Part shown: piece by piece, positions 56,992 to 64,000 of the stretch | Layout: each line of letters starts with the position of its first letter | Numbering within the stretch: position 1 is the first letter of the stretch | NCBI GenBank assembly: GCA_963813415.1 | Contig: CAWEYW010000003.1 | Span: 372,001-436,000, forward strand | Reading direction: 5' to 3' | Length of the DNA: 64,000 nucleotides | DNA from: CAIWHR01 sp963813415 | Lineage (GTDB): Bacteria; Pseudomonadota; Gammaproteobacteria; Burkholderiales; Casimicrobiaceae | Notes under the pieces: generated by a model | Seen by the model: only the letters and a program-made list of their open reading frames with translations | What the model was told of the DNA's origin: nothing | The model's database searches: none | Translations under genes and position numbers: made by a program

Positions 56992-58565
56992 ATCTGCTGC
57001 GCGCCGTCACGACGGTCAGTGGCATGACCCTGTTGTCGCGAATCACGGGACTTGCTCGCGAGAGCCTCAAGGCGATGGCTTTCGGCGCCGGCGCCCAGAT
57101 GGATGCGTTCGAGGCGGCGTTCCGCCTGCCCAACATCCTGCGGCGCATGTTCGCCGAAGGCGCGTTCGCGCAGGCGTTCGTGCCGATCTTCGCCGAGTAC
57201 CGGCGCCAGCGCGGCGAGGCCGAGACGCACGATCTCGTGAGCCGCGTCGGGACCCTGCTGGCGATTGCACTGCTGCTCGTCACCGCGCTTGGCGTGCTTG
57301 CTGCGCCGTGGCTCGTCTATGCGCTGGCATCGGGGTTCACGCGAACGCCGGGCAAGGTCGAGCTCACGACGACGCTCATCCGCATCGTCTTTCCCTACAT
57401 ATTCTTCGTGTCGCTGGTATCGCTCGCCGGCGGGGTGCTCAACGTCTATCGCCGGTTTGCGATACCAGCGATCACTCCGGTGCTGCTCAACCTCGGCATC
57501 ATCGGCGCGGCGCTCTTCCTCGCGCCATATTTCGACCCGCCGGTGAAGGCGCTCGCGTGGGGCGTGATCATCGGCGGCGTTGCGCAGCTCGCGATGCAGA
57601 TCGTGCCGCTGGCGCGCCTGCACATGCTGCCGCTGCCGCGCTTCGATTGGCGGGATCCCGGCGTGCGCCGCGTGCTTCGCGCGATGGCGCCGGCGGTCGT
57701 CGGGGTGTCGGCCGGGCAGATCACCATCCTCGTCAACACCCAGCTCGCCTCCGCCCTCGGCGATGGCCGCATCTCGTGGATCACCTACGCCGACCGGCTC
57801 ATGGAATTTCCGAGCGCGCTGCTGGGCGTCGCGCTTGGCACGGTGCTGCTGCCTTCGCTGTCACGCCATCATGCCGACGCCGATGCGACGCAGTACTCGA
57901 GCCTCCTCGACTGGGGCATGCGCCTGGCATTCCTGCTCGCACTGCCGGCCGCCGTGGCGCTGTGGCTGCTGGCGGTGCCGATCATCGCCACGCTGTACCA
58001 ATACGGGCGCTTCAGCATCGAGGACGTGCTGCAGACGCGTGCGGCGCTGCTGGGCTACAGCGCGGGCCTGCTGGGCCTCATTCTCGTGAAGATCCTCGCG
58101 CCCGGGTTCTATGCACGCCAGAACATCAGGACGCCGGTGAAGATCGCCTTCGTGACGGTGCTGGTCGGGCTCGCCTGCGGGCTCCTGCTCATGGTGCCGC
58201 TGGGCCATGCGGGCCTCACCCTCGCCACCTCGATCGGGGCGTCCCTCAATGCGCTGCTGCTGTTCATCTTCCTGCGGCGTACCGGCGCGTACCGGCCGCA
58301 AGCCGGATGGCTGAGCTTCGTCGCGCGCCTCGTGGTGGCGCTCGGGGTGCTCGGGGCGCTGCTGTTCTGGATCGCCGGTCCGGCGGTATGGTGGCTGCAC
58401 GCGTCGCTATGGGCGCGGGTCGGACGGCTCGCTGTCGTATGTAGCGCCGCCGTGCTGGTCTACTTCGCCGCGCTGTGGCTGCTCGGCTTCCGGCTGCGTG
58501 ATTTCAACCGCGCCGAGGCGGGGACCGGCGAGCCTGCACCACCGCCGTCCGGCGAAGAAATCTAG
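56988..58565 (+). CDS. murJ: Lipid II flippase MurJ
   Basis: 525 residues with about 14 transmembrane helices. MNLLRAVTTVSGMTLLSRITGLARESLKAMAFG and FEAAFRLPNILRRMFAEGAFAQAFVPIFAEY form the family N-terminus with conserved Arg residues of the central cavity. YADRLMEFPSALLGVALGTVLLPSLS and LVKILAPGFYARQNIRTPVKIA are further signatures. It moves lipid II across the inner membrane for peptidoglycan synthesis. Its placement next to rpsT is usual in proteobacteria. Confidence 0.96.
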   Translation: MNLLRAVTTVSGMTLLSRITGLARESLKAMAFGAGAQMDAFEAAFRLPNILRRMFAEGAFAQAFVPIFAEYRRQRGEAETHDLVSRVGTLLAIALLLVTALGVLAAPWLVYALASGFTRTPGKVELTTTLIRIVFPYIFFVSLVSLAGGVLNVYRRFAIPAITPVLLNLGIIGAALFLAPYFDPPVKALAWGVIIGGVAQLAMQIVPLARLHMLPLPRFDWRDPGVRRVLRAMAPAVVGVSAGQITILVNTQLASALGDGRISWITYADRLMEFPSALLGVALGTVLLPSLSRHHADADATQYSSLLDWGMRLAFLLALPAAVALWLLAVPIIATLYQYGRFSIEDVLQTRAALLGYSAGLLGLILVKILAPGFYARQNIRTPVKIAFVTVLVGLACGLLLMVPLGHAGLTLATSIGASLNALLLFIFLRRTGAYRPQAGWLSFVARLVVALGVLGALLFWIAGPAVWWLHASLWARVGRLAVVCSAAVLVYFAALWLLGFRLRDFNRAEAGTGEPAPPPSGEEI

Positions 58566-58640
58566 GCGTGGCCGCGACCACTTCGTGCCGCGACTCCCAC
58601 CGGACGGCCAAGCTTGGCCCTGCGCGCGAGCTGCAGTCCG

Positions 58641-59081
58641 TCAGTTACTGTCGCTACCGCGCCGGTAAGGGCAGCGCGGCTTGACGCAGTCGGCGTACAG
58701 ATACAGCGCGTGCTCCTTGATCTCGAAGCCGCGCTCGCGCGCAATCCTCGTCTGCCGCTTTTCGATCTCCGGATCGTAGAACTCCTCGACGCGGCCGCAG
58801 TGCATGCAGACGAGGTGATCGTGGTGATGACCCTCGTTGAGCTCGAACACAGCCTTGCCCGACTCGAAGTGATGCCGTGCGAGCAGTCCGGCCTGTTCGA
58901 ACTGGGTCAGCACGCGATAGACCGTGGCCAGACCGATGTCGAGTCCCTCCGACAGGAGCTGCTTGTACACGTCCTCGGCCGAAAGGTGACGCACCCGCGA
59001 CGTCTCGAAGAGATTGATGATCTTGAGCCGCGGTGCAGTCGCCTTGAGGCCGGCGTCCTTGAGGTCTTTGGGGGAGGTCAT
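58641..59081 (-). CDS. fur: Ferric uptake regulator Fur
   Basis: 146 residues. A winged helix (LKATAPRLKIINLFETSRVRHLSAEDVYKQLL, GLATVYRVLTQFEQAGLL) is followed by the metal/dimer domain with HHHDHLVCMHCGRVEEFYD. The HHHDH regulatory site and the CxxC structural zinc site are there, plus two cysteines near the end (DCVKPRCPYRR). It represses iron-uptake genes when iron-loaded. Divergent from bamE, the usual betaproteobacterial arrangement. The start was set by family N-terminus; the open frame upstream is unconserved. Confidence 0.96.
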   Translation of the reverse strand: MTSPKDLKDAGLKATAPRLKIINLFETSRVRHLSAEDVYKQLLSEGLDIGLATVYRVLTQFEQAGLLARHHFESGKAVFELNEGHHHDHLVCMHCGRVEEFYDPEIEKRQTRIARERGFEIKEHALYLYADCVKPRCPYRRGSDSN

Positions 59082-59210
59082 GGACCCTCGCGTCGGTCGT
59101 TGATCACGGGCGGTGAGTGGTGTCGGTCGGTGATCGCGGTCAGGGGGCGCCGGGTCATGGCGCCTGAGCTCGCGCACCGTGGCAGGCCCAGTCGCGGATG
59201 AGTGCCCGGC

Positions 59211-59216
59211 TATAAT
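59211..59216 (+). promoter_or_regulatory. -10 box of bamE
   Basis: TATAAT 30 bases before the bamE GTG, within the near-palindrome GGCTATAATAGCC. No good -35 is seen 17 bases upstream. Confidence 0.45.
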
Positions 59217-59245
59217 AGCCATTTGCCCCGAGGATTCACAGGCAC

Positions 59246-59722
59246 GTGCGCTTTCCTACTCTTCGCTTTCGCTCGTTCGCAGGGCCGCTGGTCCTCCTCG
59301 TCGCATTGCTCGCGGGCGGCTGCTCGACAACGGGCAATTACGTGCCGAGCTTCCGCTCGCTCGGCGTGTACAAGCTCGACATCAACCAGGGCAACTACGT
59401 CACCCAGGACCAGGTCGACAGGCTCAACGCCGGCCAGACCAAGCAGCAGGTGCGCGCCATTCTCGGGACACCCCTCGTGACGAGCGTGTTCCGCGACAAC
59501 CGCTGGGATTACGTGTACGAGTTCCAGCGGCAGGGCGTCGTGGTCGAGCACCGCAAATTCGCCGTGTTCTTCGACGAAGACAAGCTCGCCCGCTGGGAAG
59601 GCGACGAGCTGCCGACTTCGGCGGCCGAGCTCAACCGCAGCGCGGCCGAGAAGTCGATGAAGGCCGAGCCTGACGAGGAGTCGGCCTTCATGCGCTGGTT
59701 GCGCGGCATCTTCAAACACTGA
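59246..59722 (+). CDS. bamE: Outer membrane assembly lipoprotein BamE
   Basis: 158 residues. A lipoprotein signal (PLVLLVALLAGGC, Cys about residue 26) and the SmpA/OmlA domain: YKLDINQGNYVTQDQVDRLNAGQTKQQVRAILGTPLV and DNRWDYVYEFQRQG are signatures. It is part of the BAM complex that inserts beta-barrel proteins. A C-terminal charged extension (AEKSMKAEPDEESAFMRWL) is longer than in E. coli. The start codon is GTG at 59246. dapB begins at the last base of its stop codon. Confidence 0.95.
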   Translation: MRFPTLRFRSFAGPLVLLVALLAGGCSTTGNYVPSFRSLGVYKLDINQGNYVTQDQVDRLNAGQTKQQVRAILGTPLVTSVFRDNRWDYVYEFQRQGVVVEHRKFAVFFDEDKLARWEGDELPTSAAELNRSAAEKSMKAEPDEESAFMRWLRGIFKH

Positions 59723-60537
59723 TGCCACTCGCCGTCGCCATCGCCGGGGCGTCGGGACGCATGGGCCAGGCGCTCATCGCGGCGACCGTCGCGGCATCCG
59801 ACCTGCGGCTCATCGCGGCAGTCGACGTTGCCGGCTGTCCCGCACTCGGTCGCGACGCCGGGGAGCGCATCGGGCACGCGAGCGGCGTGCTCATCACGGA
59901 TGACCTGGATGTGGCGCTCGGCGCAGCCGACGTGCTGATCGATTTCACGCGGCCCGAAGGCACTTTGCGCCACCTGGACGCGTGCCTGCGCCATCGTGTC
60001 GGCGCGGTGGTGGGAACCACGGGCTTCGACACCATGCAGCGTGGGCGCATTGCCGCGGCGGCGGCGACGATTCCGATCGTGCTCGCACCCAACATGAGTG
60101 TCGGAGTCAACGTCCTGGCGAAGCTCGTGACCGACGCCGCGCGCGCGCTGGGTGCCGACTACGACATCGAAGTCGTCGAGATGCACCATCGGCACAAGGT
60201 CGATGCCCCGTCCGGCACTGCACTGCTGCTGGGGGAGGCTGCCGCCCGGGGCCTTGGTCGGCCGCTGGAAGAATGCGCGGTCTACGCGCGGCACGGCAAC
60301 ACGGGCGAGCGACGCGACGGCAGCATCGGGTTTGCGGTGTTGCGCGGCGGTGACGTGGTGGGCGAGCACACGGTGATCTTCGCCGGCACCGGCGAGCGCC
60401 TCGAGCTTGCGCACCGCGCCGCATCGCGCCAGAACTTCGCGGCGGGAGCCTTGCGTGCGGCACGGTTCGTGGGCGCGCGTCGGCAGGCGGGGGCGACCGG
60501 TCTCGCCGACATGCAGGATGTGCTGGGGCTCCGCTGA
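59722..60537 (+). CDS. dapB: 4-hydroxy-tetrahydrodipicolinate reductase
   Basis: 271 residues. The NAD(P)H site is AVAIAGASGRMGQALI, GAVVGTTGFDTMQ and LAPNMSVGVNVL follow, and the substrate site is EVVEMHHRHKVDAPSGTALLL with the HHRHK motif. RHGNTGERRDGSIGFAVLRGGDVVGEHTV completes it. It reduces the dapA product in lysine and diaminopimelate synthesis. It overlaps the bamE stop by one base, so it is co-transcribed. Confidence 0.97.
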   Translation: MPLAVAIAGASGRMGQALIAATVAASDLRLIAAVDVAGCPALGRDAGERIGHASGVLITDDLDVALGAADVLIDFTRPEGTLRHLDACLRHRVGAVVGTTGFDTMQRGRIAAAAATIPIVLAPNMSVGVNVLAKLVTDAARALGADYDIEVVEMHHRHKVDAPSGTALLLGEAAARGLGRPLEECAVYARHGNTGERRDGSIGFAVLRGGDVVGEHTVIFAGTGERLELAHRAASRQNFAAGALRAARFVGARRQAGATGLADMQDVLGLR

Positions 60538-60551
60538 GCCCATCGGCTCGC

Positions 60552-61319
60552 ATGCCGACGCATCCATTCGACCTCTCGGGACGGCTCGCGCTCGTCACGG
60601 GTTCCACGGGTGGACTCGGCTGGGCGATCGCTGAAGGGCTGGCCGCGGCGGGCGCGCGGGTGGCCGTCAACGGACGCGACGCCACGCGGACGGAAAATGC
60701 CGCGGCGCGGCTGCGGGCGGCTGGCGCCGATGCGTTCGCTGCCTGCTTCGACGTCACCGCGGGTGATGCCGTGCGGGGCGGCATCGCGCGCATCGAGCAC
60801 GAGTTCGGGCACCTCGACATCCTGGTCAACAACGCCGGCCTCAACCAGCGGCAGCCGTTCGAGAGTTTCACCGATGGCGACTGGCGCGCGCTGCTCGCCA
60901 CCAATCTCGACGGTCCCTTCCTGCTTTGCCGCGCGGCGTTGCCGGGCATGGAGCAGCGCGGTCGCGGTGCCATCATCAACCTGTGCTCCCTGGCGAGCGA
61001 CCTGGGCCGGCCGGGCATCGTGCCGTATGCCGTCAGCAAGGGCGGGCTGCGGATGCTGACGCGCGCCCTCGCCGTGGAGTTCGCACCACGCGGGATCCGC
61101 GTCAACGGCATCGCGCCCGGGTTCTTCGCGACGCCGATGAACGCAGGGTTGAGCGACGATCCGGACTTCGACGCGTGGGTGCGCCGGCGCACACCGGCGG
61201 GCAGGTGGGGGGAGCTGCCGGAGATTGCCGGCGCGGCAGTGTTCCTCGCGTCCGATGCGGCGAGCTACGTGACCGGGCACGTGCTGTACGTCGACGGCGG
61301 GTTCTCGGCGGCGTACTGA
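60552..61319 (+). CDS. Short-chain dehydrogenase/reductase
   Basis: 255 residues, classical SDR. The cofactor motif is ALVTGSTGGLGWAIAEGLA, NNAG is in DILVNNAGLNQRQPF, and the catalytic part is CSLASDLGRPGIVPYAVSKGGL (Ser, YxxxK). VNGIAPGFFATPMN and the C-terminal YVTGHVLYVDGGFSAAY are typical. It resembles gluconate 5-dehydrogenase-type enzymes, but the substrate is not certain. It follows dapB by 14 bases. Confidence 0.85.
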   Translation: MPTHPFDLSGRLALVTGSTGGLGWAIAEGLAAAGARVAVNGRDATRTENAAARLRAAGADAFAACFDVTAGDAVRGGIARIEHEFGHLDILVNNAGLNQRQPFESFTDGDWRALLATNLDGPFLLCRAALPGMEQRGRGAIINLCSLASDLGRPGIVPYAVSKGGLRMLTRALAVEFAPRGIRVNGIAPGFFATPMNAGLSDDPDFDAWVRRRTPAGRWGELPEIAGAAVFLASDAASYVTGHVLYVDGGFSAAY

Positions 61320-61409
61320 GGCCCGCCGGCCTATTGCGTCACCGGCAGCGCAGTCGACGAGGGCGCACGACCGCGGGCGCCGGGACTGGCCGCCTACCAC
61401 GGTTTCCGG

Positions 61410-61415
61410 TACAAT
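61410..61415 (+). promoter_or_regulatory. -10 box of carA
   Basis: TACAAT; with a 17-base spacer the -35 hexamer would be TGGCCG (61387-61392), a weak match. The predicted start at 61421-61422 lies four bases before a large hairpin. Confidence 0.45.
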
Positions 61416-61424
61416 TGGTGACCT

Positions 61425-61465
61425 CGAAGCGGGAACGGTCCTCCACCGGGGGCGTTCCCGCTTCG
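61425..61465 (+). promoter_or_regulatory. Strong 5'-end hairpin in the carA leader
   Basis: CGAAGCGGGAACG (61425-61437) and CGTTCCCGCTTCG (61453-61465) form a perfect 13-bp stem with a 15-base loop. It would lie at the very 5' end of the carA mRNA. No T tract follows, so it is not a simple terminator. It may protect the mRNA or act in pyrimidine or arginine control. Confidence 0.7.
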
Positions 61466-61515
61466 CACGTCCGGGCTCCTCGCCCAGCTCCGCACGGCAA
61501 CCCGCAGGTTCGACC

Positions 61516-62724
61516 ATGCCCGACAACACCGCACCCGCCACGCGCGCAGCACCTGGCGTGCTCTTTCCGCCGGTCACGCCGGCTGTCCTGGCATTGGCGG
61601 ACGGCACGGTGTTCCGCGGCCGGGCAATCGGTGCGCTGGGATCGACGGTCGGCGAAGTGGTGTTCAACACCGCGATGACGGGCTACCAGGAGATCCTGAC
61701 CGACCCGTCTTACGCCGGCCAGATCGTCACGCTCACCTATCCGCACATCGGCAATGTCGGCGTGAATCCGGAAGACGCGGAATCGAACCTGCCCTATGTC
61801 GCGGGACTGGTGGTGCGCGACCTGCCGCGCCTGTGCTCGAACTGGCGCGCCACCGGCACGCTCGGCGCGTATCTCGAGGCGAATCGGGTGGTCGGCATCG
61901 CCGACATCGATACGCGACGCCTGACGCGCATCCTGCGCGAAGGCGGCGCGCAGAATGGCTGCATCGTGGCCGCCGCCGAGATCGGCGACGCGGACGTGAG
62001 CGCAGCGGTGGCACGCGCCAGGGCGACCCCGTCGATGGCCGGGCTCGATCTCGCCAAGACGGTTTCGTGCACGGCGTCGTACACCTGGAACGACAGCACC
62101 TGGGCGCTCGGCAGCGGTTACCGCAAACGCGAGGGCACGCGCTTTCACGTGGTCGCCTACGACTACGGCATCAAGCACAACATCCTGCGCCACCTCGCCG
62201 ATCGGGGATGCCGCATCACGGTGGTGCCGGCGCGCACGTCGCCGGACTCCGTGCTGGCGCTCGCGCCGGATGGCGTGTTCTTCTCCAACGGGCCCGGCGA
62301 CCCGGAGCCGTGCGAGTACGCCATCGCCGCGATTCGTGCGTTCATCGATCGCGCCCTGCCGGTGTTCGGCATCTGCCTCGGGCATCAGCTGCTCGGCCTC
62401 GCGGCAGGCGCGCGGACCGTCAAGATGAAGTTTGGTCACCACGGCGCCAACCACCCCGTGCTCGACAAGGATACCGGCCACGTGCTGATCACGAGCCAGA
62501 ACCACGGCTTCGCGGTGGACCCGGCGACGCTGCCGGCCAATCTCCGGGTGACGCACGTCTCGCTATTCGATGGCACGCTGCAGGGCATCGCCCACACGGA
62601 GAAACCGGCGTTCTGCTTCCAGGGTCATCCCGAAGCGAGCCCCGGGCCCCACGACGTGTGCCATCTCTTCGATCGCTTCGTGCGCATGCTCGAGCGCCCG
62701 GGCACGCTGTACGGCGCGGGCTGA
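61516..62724 (+). CDS. carA: Carbamoyl-phosphate synthase small subunit
   Basis: 402 residues. The N-terminal domain (ALADGTVFRGRAIGALGSTVGEVVFNTAMTGYQEILTDPSY) is followed by a class I glutamine amidotransferase domain with nucleophile C287 (FGICLGHQLLGLA) and the His/Glu pair in FQGHPEASPGPHD. It supplies ammonia to CarB for arginine and pyrimidine synthesis. A GST-like gene is placed between it and carB, 2 bases downstream of carA. Confidence 0.97.
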   Translation: MPDNTAPATRAAPGVLFPPVTPAVLALADGTVFRGRAIGALGSTVGEVVFNTAMTGYQEILTDPSYAGQIVTLTYPHIGNVGVNPEDAESNLPYVAGLVVRDLPRLCSNWRATGTLGAYLEANRVVGIADIDTRRLTRILREGGAQNGCIVAAAEIGDADVSAAVARARATPSMAGLDLAKTVSCTASYTWNDSTWALGSGYRKREGTRFHVVAYDYGIKHNILRHLADRGCRITVVPARTSPDSVLALAPDGVFFSNGPGDPEPCEYAIAAIRAFIDRALPVFGICLGHQLLGLAAGARTVKMKFGHHGANHPVLDKDTGHVLITSQNHGFAVDPATLPANLRVTHVSLFDGTLQGIAHTEKPAFCFQGHPEASPGPHDVCHLFDRFVRMLERPGTLYGAG

Positions 62725-62726
62725 TC

Positions 62727-63362
62727 GTGATCGAACTCCACGGATGCAAGGGCTGCGGGTCGGCGGTCGTCGAGGCGCTGCTCGAGTGGGCGGGTGTCCC
62801 CTACGCGTTGCGCGAAGTGGAGCCGTGGCAGCCCGGACCCGCCGTCGACGCGCTCGCAGCGATCAACCCGCTGGTGCAGGTGCCGACCCTGCGCATGGCC
62901 GACGGTGCCGTGCTGTCGGAAAGCGCGGCCATCATCATCGCGCTTGCAGAAGCGCATCCGGCCGCCCGCATGCTGCCCCACGCGGGCGATCCGTCGCGGG
63001 TGCAGGCGCTGCGCTGGATCGTGTTCATCGCCGGCAATCTGTATCCGGCGATCAGCATCGGTGATTTCCCGGAGCGGTGGGTGGCCGACACGGCCGCGCA
63101 GGAGGCGCTCAAGCAGGGCGCGCGCGAGCGCCTGCAGCACTACTGGAGCGTGATGGAACGATCGCTCACGCCGGCCCCCTATCTCGTCGGTCACGAGATG
63201 ACGGCGCTCGACGTGTACGCCGCGATGCTCTCGCGGTGGCGCCCCGGGCGCGAGTGGATCGACGGGCACTGCCCGAAGATCGCGGGCGCGCTCGCCCTGA
63301 CGGAGCGCCAGCCGTTCGTGGCGCGAGTCTGGCAACGGAACTTCCCTGTCGGGAATCAGTGA
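62727..63362 (+). CDS. Glutathione S-transferase-like protein
   Basis: 211 residues. A thioredoxin-fold N-terminal domain with ELHGCKGCGSAVVEALLEWAGVPYALREVEP and NPLVQVPTLRMADGAVLSESAAIIIALAEAHP (glutathione-binding cis-Pro and Ser) is followed by a helical C-terminal domain. The CxxC near the start is less usual for GSTs. The start is GTG 62727, two bases after the carA stop. Its last codons and stop (GNQ and TGA) lie in the left arm of an inverted repeat, as if the element had settled at the gene's end. Confidence 0.85.
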   Translation: MIELHGCKGCGSAVVEALLEWAGVPYALREVEPWQPGPAVDALAAINPLVQVPTLRMADGAVLSESAAIIIALAEAHPAARMLPHAGDPSRVQALRWIVFIAGNLYPAISIGDFPERWVADTAAQEALKQGARERLQHYWSVMERSLTPAPYLVGHEMTALDVYAAMLSRWRPGREWIDGHCPKIAGALALTERQPFVARVWQRNFPVGNQ

Positions 63363-63509
63363 TCAGAGTCAGGAATCAGCAATTGGTCAATCCTTACGCA
63401 CCACCGAATGCTTTGCAAGGCATCACCCCCGATATCGACGACTCCGGTCTGCTCGGCACACCGCTTGGTGTTCCGTATCTGATTCCTGTCCTCTGACTCC
63501 TGATCCCTG
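63352..63509. repeat. Inverted-repeat (MITE-like) element between the GST gene and carB
   Basis: The left arm near 63352-63388 (GGAATCAGTGATCAGAGTCA then GGAATCAG) is an imperfect inverse copy of the right arm near 63476-63509 (CTGATTCCTGTCCTCTGACT then CCTGATCCCTG). The middle carries smaller palindromes: ATGCTTTGCAAGGCAT and ACACC-GCTT-GGTGT. The element is about 160 bases and has no coding capacity. It covers the GST stop codon and reaches the base before the carB ATG. Confidence 0.7.
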
Positions 63510-63510
63510 A

Positions 63511-64000
63511 ATGCCCAAACGCACCGACATCCAATCGATTCTCATCGTCGGCGCCGGCCCGATCATCATCGGCCAGGCGTGCGAGTTCGACTATTCCGGC
63601 GTGCAGGCCTGCAAGGCGCTGCGCGAGGAGGGCTATCGCGTCATCCTGGTCAACTCCAACCCGGCGACGATCATGACCGATCCGGAGATGGCCGACGTCA
63701 CGTACATCGAGCCGATCACGTGGCAGATGGTGGCTCGCATCATCGAGCGCGAGCGTCCGGATGCTCTGCTGCCCACCATGGGCGGCCAGACGGCACTCAA
63801 TTGCGCGCTGGACCTCGCCCGTGAAGGCGTCCTGACCAAGTACGACGTCGAGCTGATTGGCGCGTCGAAGAAAGCGATCGACAAGGCGGAGGACCGCGAG
63901 AAGTTCAAGGCGGCCATGACGCGCATCGGGCTCGGCTCGGCGCGCTCGGGCATTGCGCACAATCTCGAGCAGGCGCTGGAGGTGCAGGCCACGATCGGCT
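63511..64000 (+). CDS. carB: Carbamoyl-phosphate synthase large subunit (5' part)
   Basis: The first 163 residues are in the window; the gene runs off the right edge. MPKRTDIQSILIVGAGPIIIGQACEFDYSGVQACKALREEGY and NSNPATIMTDPEMADVTYIEPI are exact family signatures, as is LPTMGGQTALNCALDL. This is the carboxyphosphate half of the enzyme. The ATG at 63511 comes right after the inverted-repeat element, so the ribosome site would lie in the element. Confidence 0.95.
   Translation, partial: MPKRTDIQSILIVGAGPIIIGQACEFDYSGVQACKALREEGYRVILVNSNPATIMTDPEMADVTYIEPITWQMVARIIERERPDALLPTMGGQTALNCALDLAREGVLTKYDVELIGASKKAIDKAEDREKFKAAMTRIGLGSARSGIAHNLEQALEVQATIG

Noticed and set aside
63407..63422. ATGCTTTGCAAGGCAT palindrome as a phage attachment site
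   Set aside because: There is no integrase, no second copy and no tRNA nearby; it fits better as an internal hairpin of the repeat element.
1..64000. tRNA, rRNA, riboswitch or insertion-sequence genes
   Set aside because: I looked for cloverleaf-like CCA ends, conserved rRNA segments, transposase motifs and known riboswitch cores and saw none; a covariance-model scan would settle it.

Overview
The window is GC-rich chromosomal DNA, densely coded, with no rRNA, tRNA, prophage, insertion sequence or CRISPR array that I can see. Gene content and order point to a betaproteobacterium. The signs are the ilvBNC-psd-pssA-leuA order, a betaproteobacterial proteasome homologue (BPH), the ECF sigma-DUF3619-DUF3106-RDD block, a Bug-type solute-binding protein, DUF3579 next to rpsT, and a cbb3 oxidase cluster with an FNR-type regulator. 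The genus cannot be fixed from sequence alone.

Layout. (1) 1-6143: a leftward run of proS, a lytic transglycosylase, gluQ, BPH, hslO (Hsp33), a PaiB-like flavoprotein and hslR (Hsp15), largely protein quality control. (2) 6348-16804: a microaerobic respiration block holding a universal stress protein, ccoI, ccoS, ccoNOQP, ccoG, ccoH, a small membrane protein, fnr and a TauE/SafE-like membrane protein. Three FNR-type palindromes sit where their promoters predict activation (usp, ccoN) or self-repression (fnr). (3) 17555-19524: a conserved unknown gene and a DUF2807 protein. (4) 19608-26066: a thiamine-diphosphate enzyme divergent from a four-gene operon (B12-binding subunit, acyl-CoA ligase, MeaB-type G protein, mutase large subunit). 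The mutase carries the Ile/Asp pair of 2-hydroxyisobutyryl-CoA mutase, so this is a likely locus for branched 2-hydroxy acids. (5) 26293-28918: a duplicated gamma-carbonic-anhydrase-like protein, pyrophosphatase and an EamA transporter. (6) 28896-31155: the ECF sigma block, bracketed by 22-bp inverted repeats. (7) 31178-42058: branched-chain amino acid and phospholipid genes (ilvB, ilvN, ilvC, psd, pssA, a membrane glycosyltransferase-like gene, two leuA genes). A leucine-rich leader peptide lies just before the first leuA. (8) 42209-46569: malate synthase, then erythrin, an Fe-S protein and DUF3501. (9) 46601-55325: GNAT, YajQ, a histone-like repeat protein, argG, a Bug protein, argF, a nitronate monooxygenase-like gene and a diguanylate cyclase. 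(10) 55603-64000: DUF3579, rpsT, GNAT, murJ, fur, bamE, dapB, an SDR, carA, a GST-like gene and the 5' part of carB.

Functionally, the cbb3 cluster carries the oxidase together with its copper, heme and assembly factors under oxygen-responsive control. The mutase locus would activate a branched 2-hydroxy acid to its CoA ester, then either rearrange it (B12 mutase kept active by the MeaB protein) or cleave it (TPP enzyme). Pyrophosphatase downstream would remove the PPi made by the ligase. The leu leader suggests that leuA expression is tuned by leucyl-tRNA supply.

All functions are assigned from motifs, lengths and context read by eye. No database search was run.
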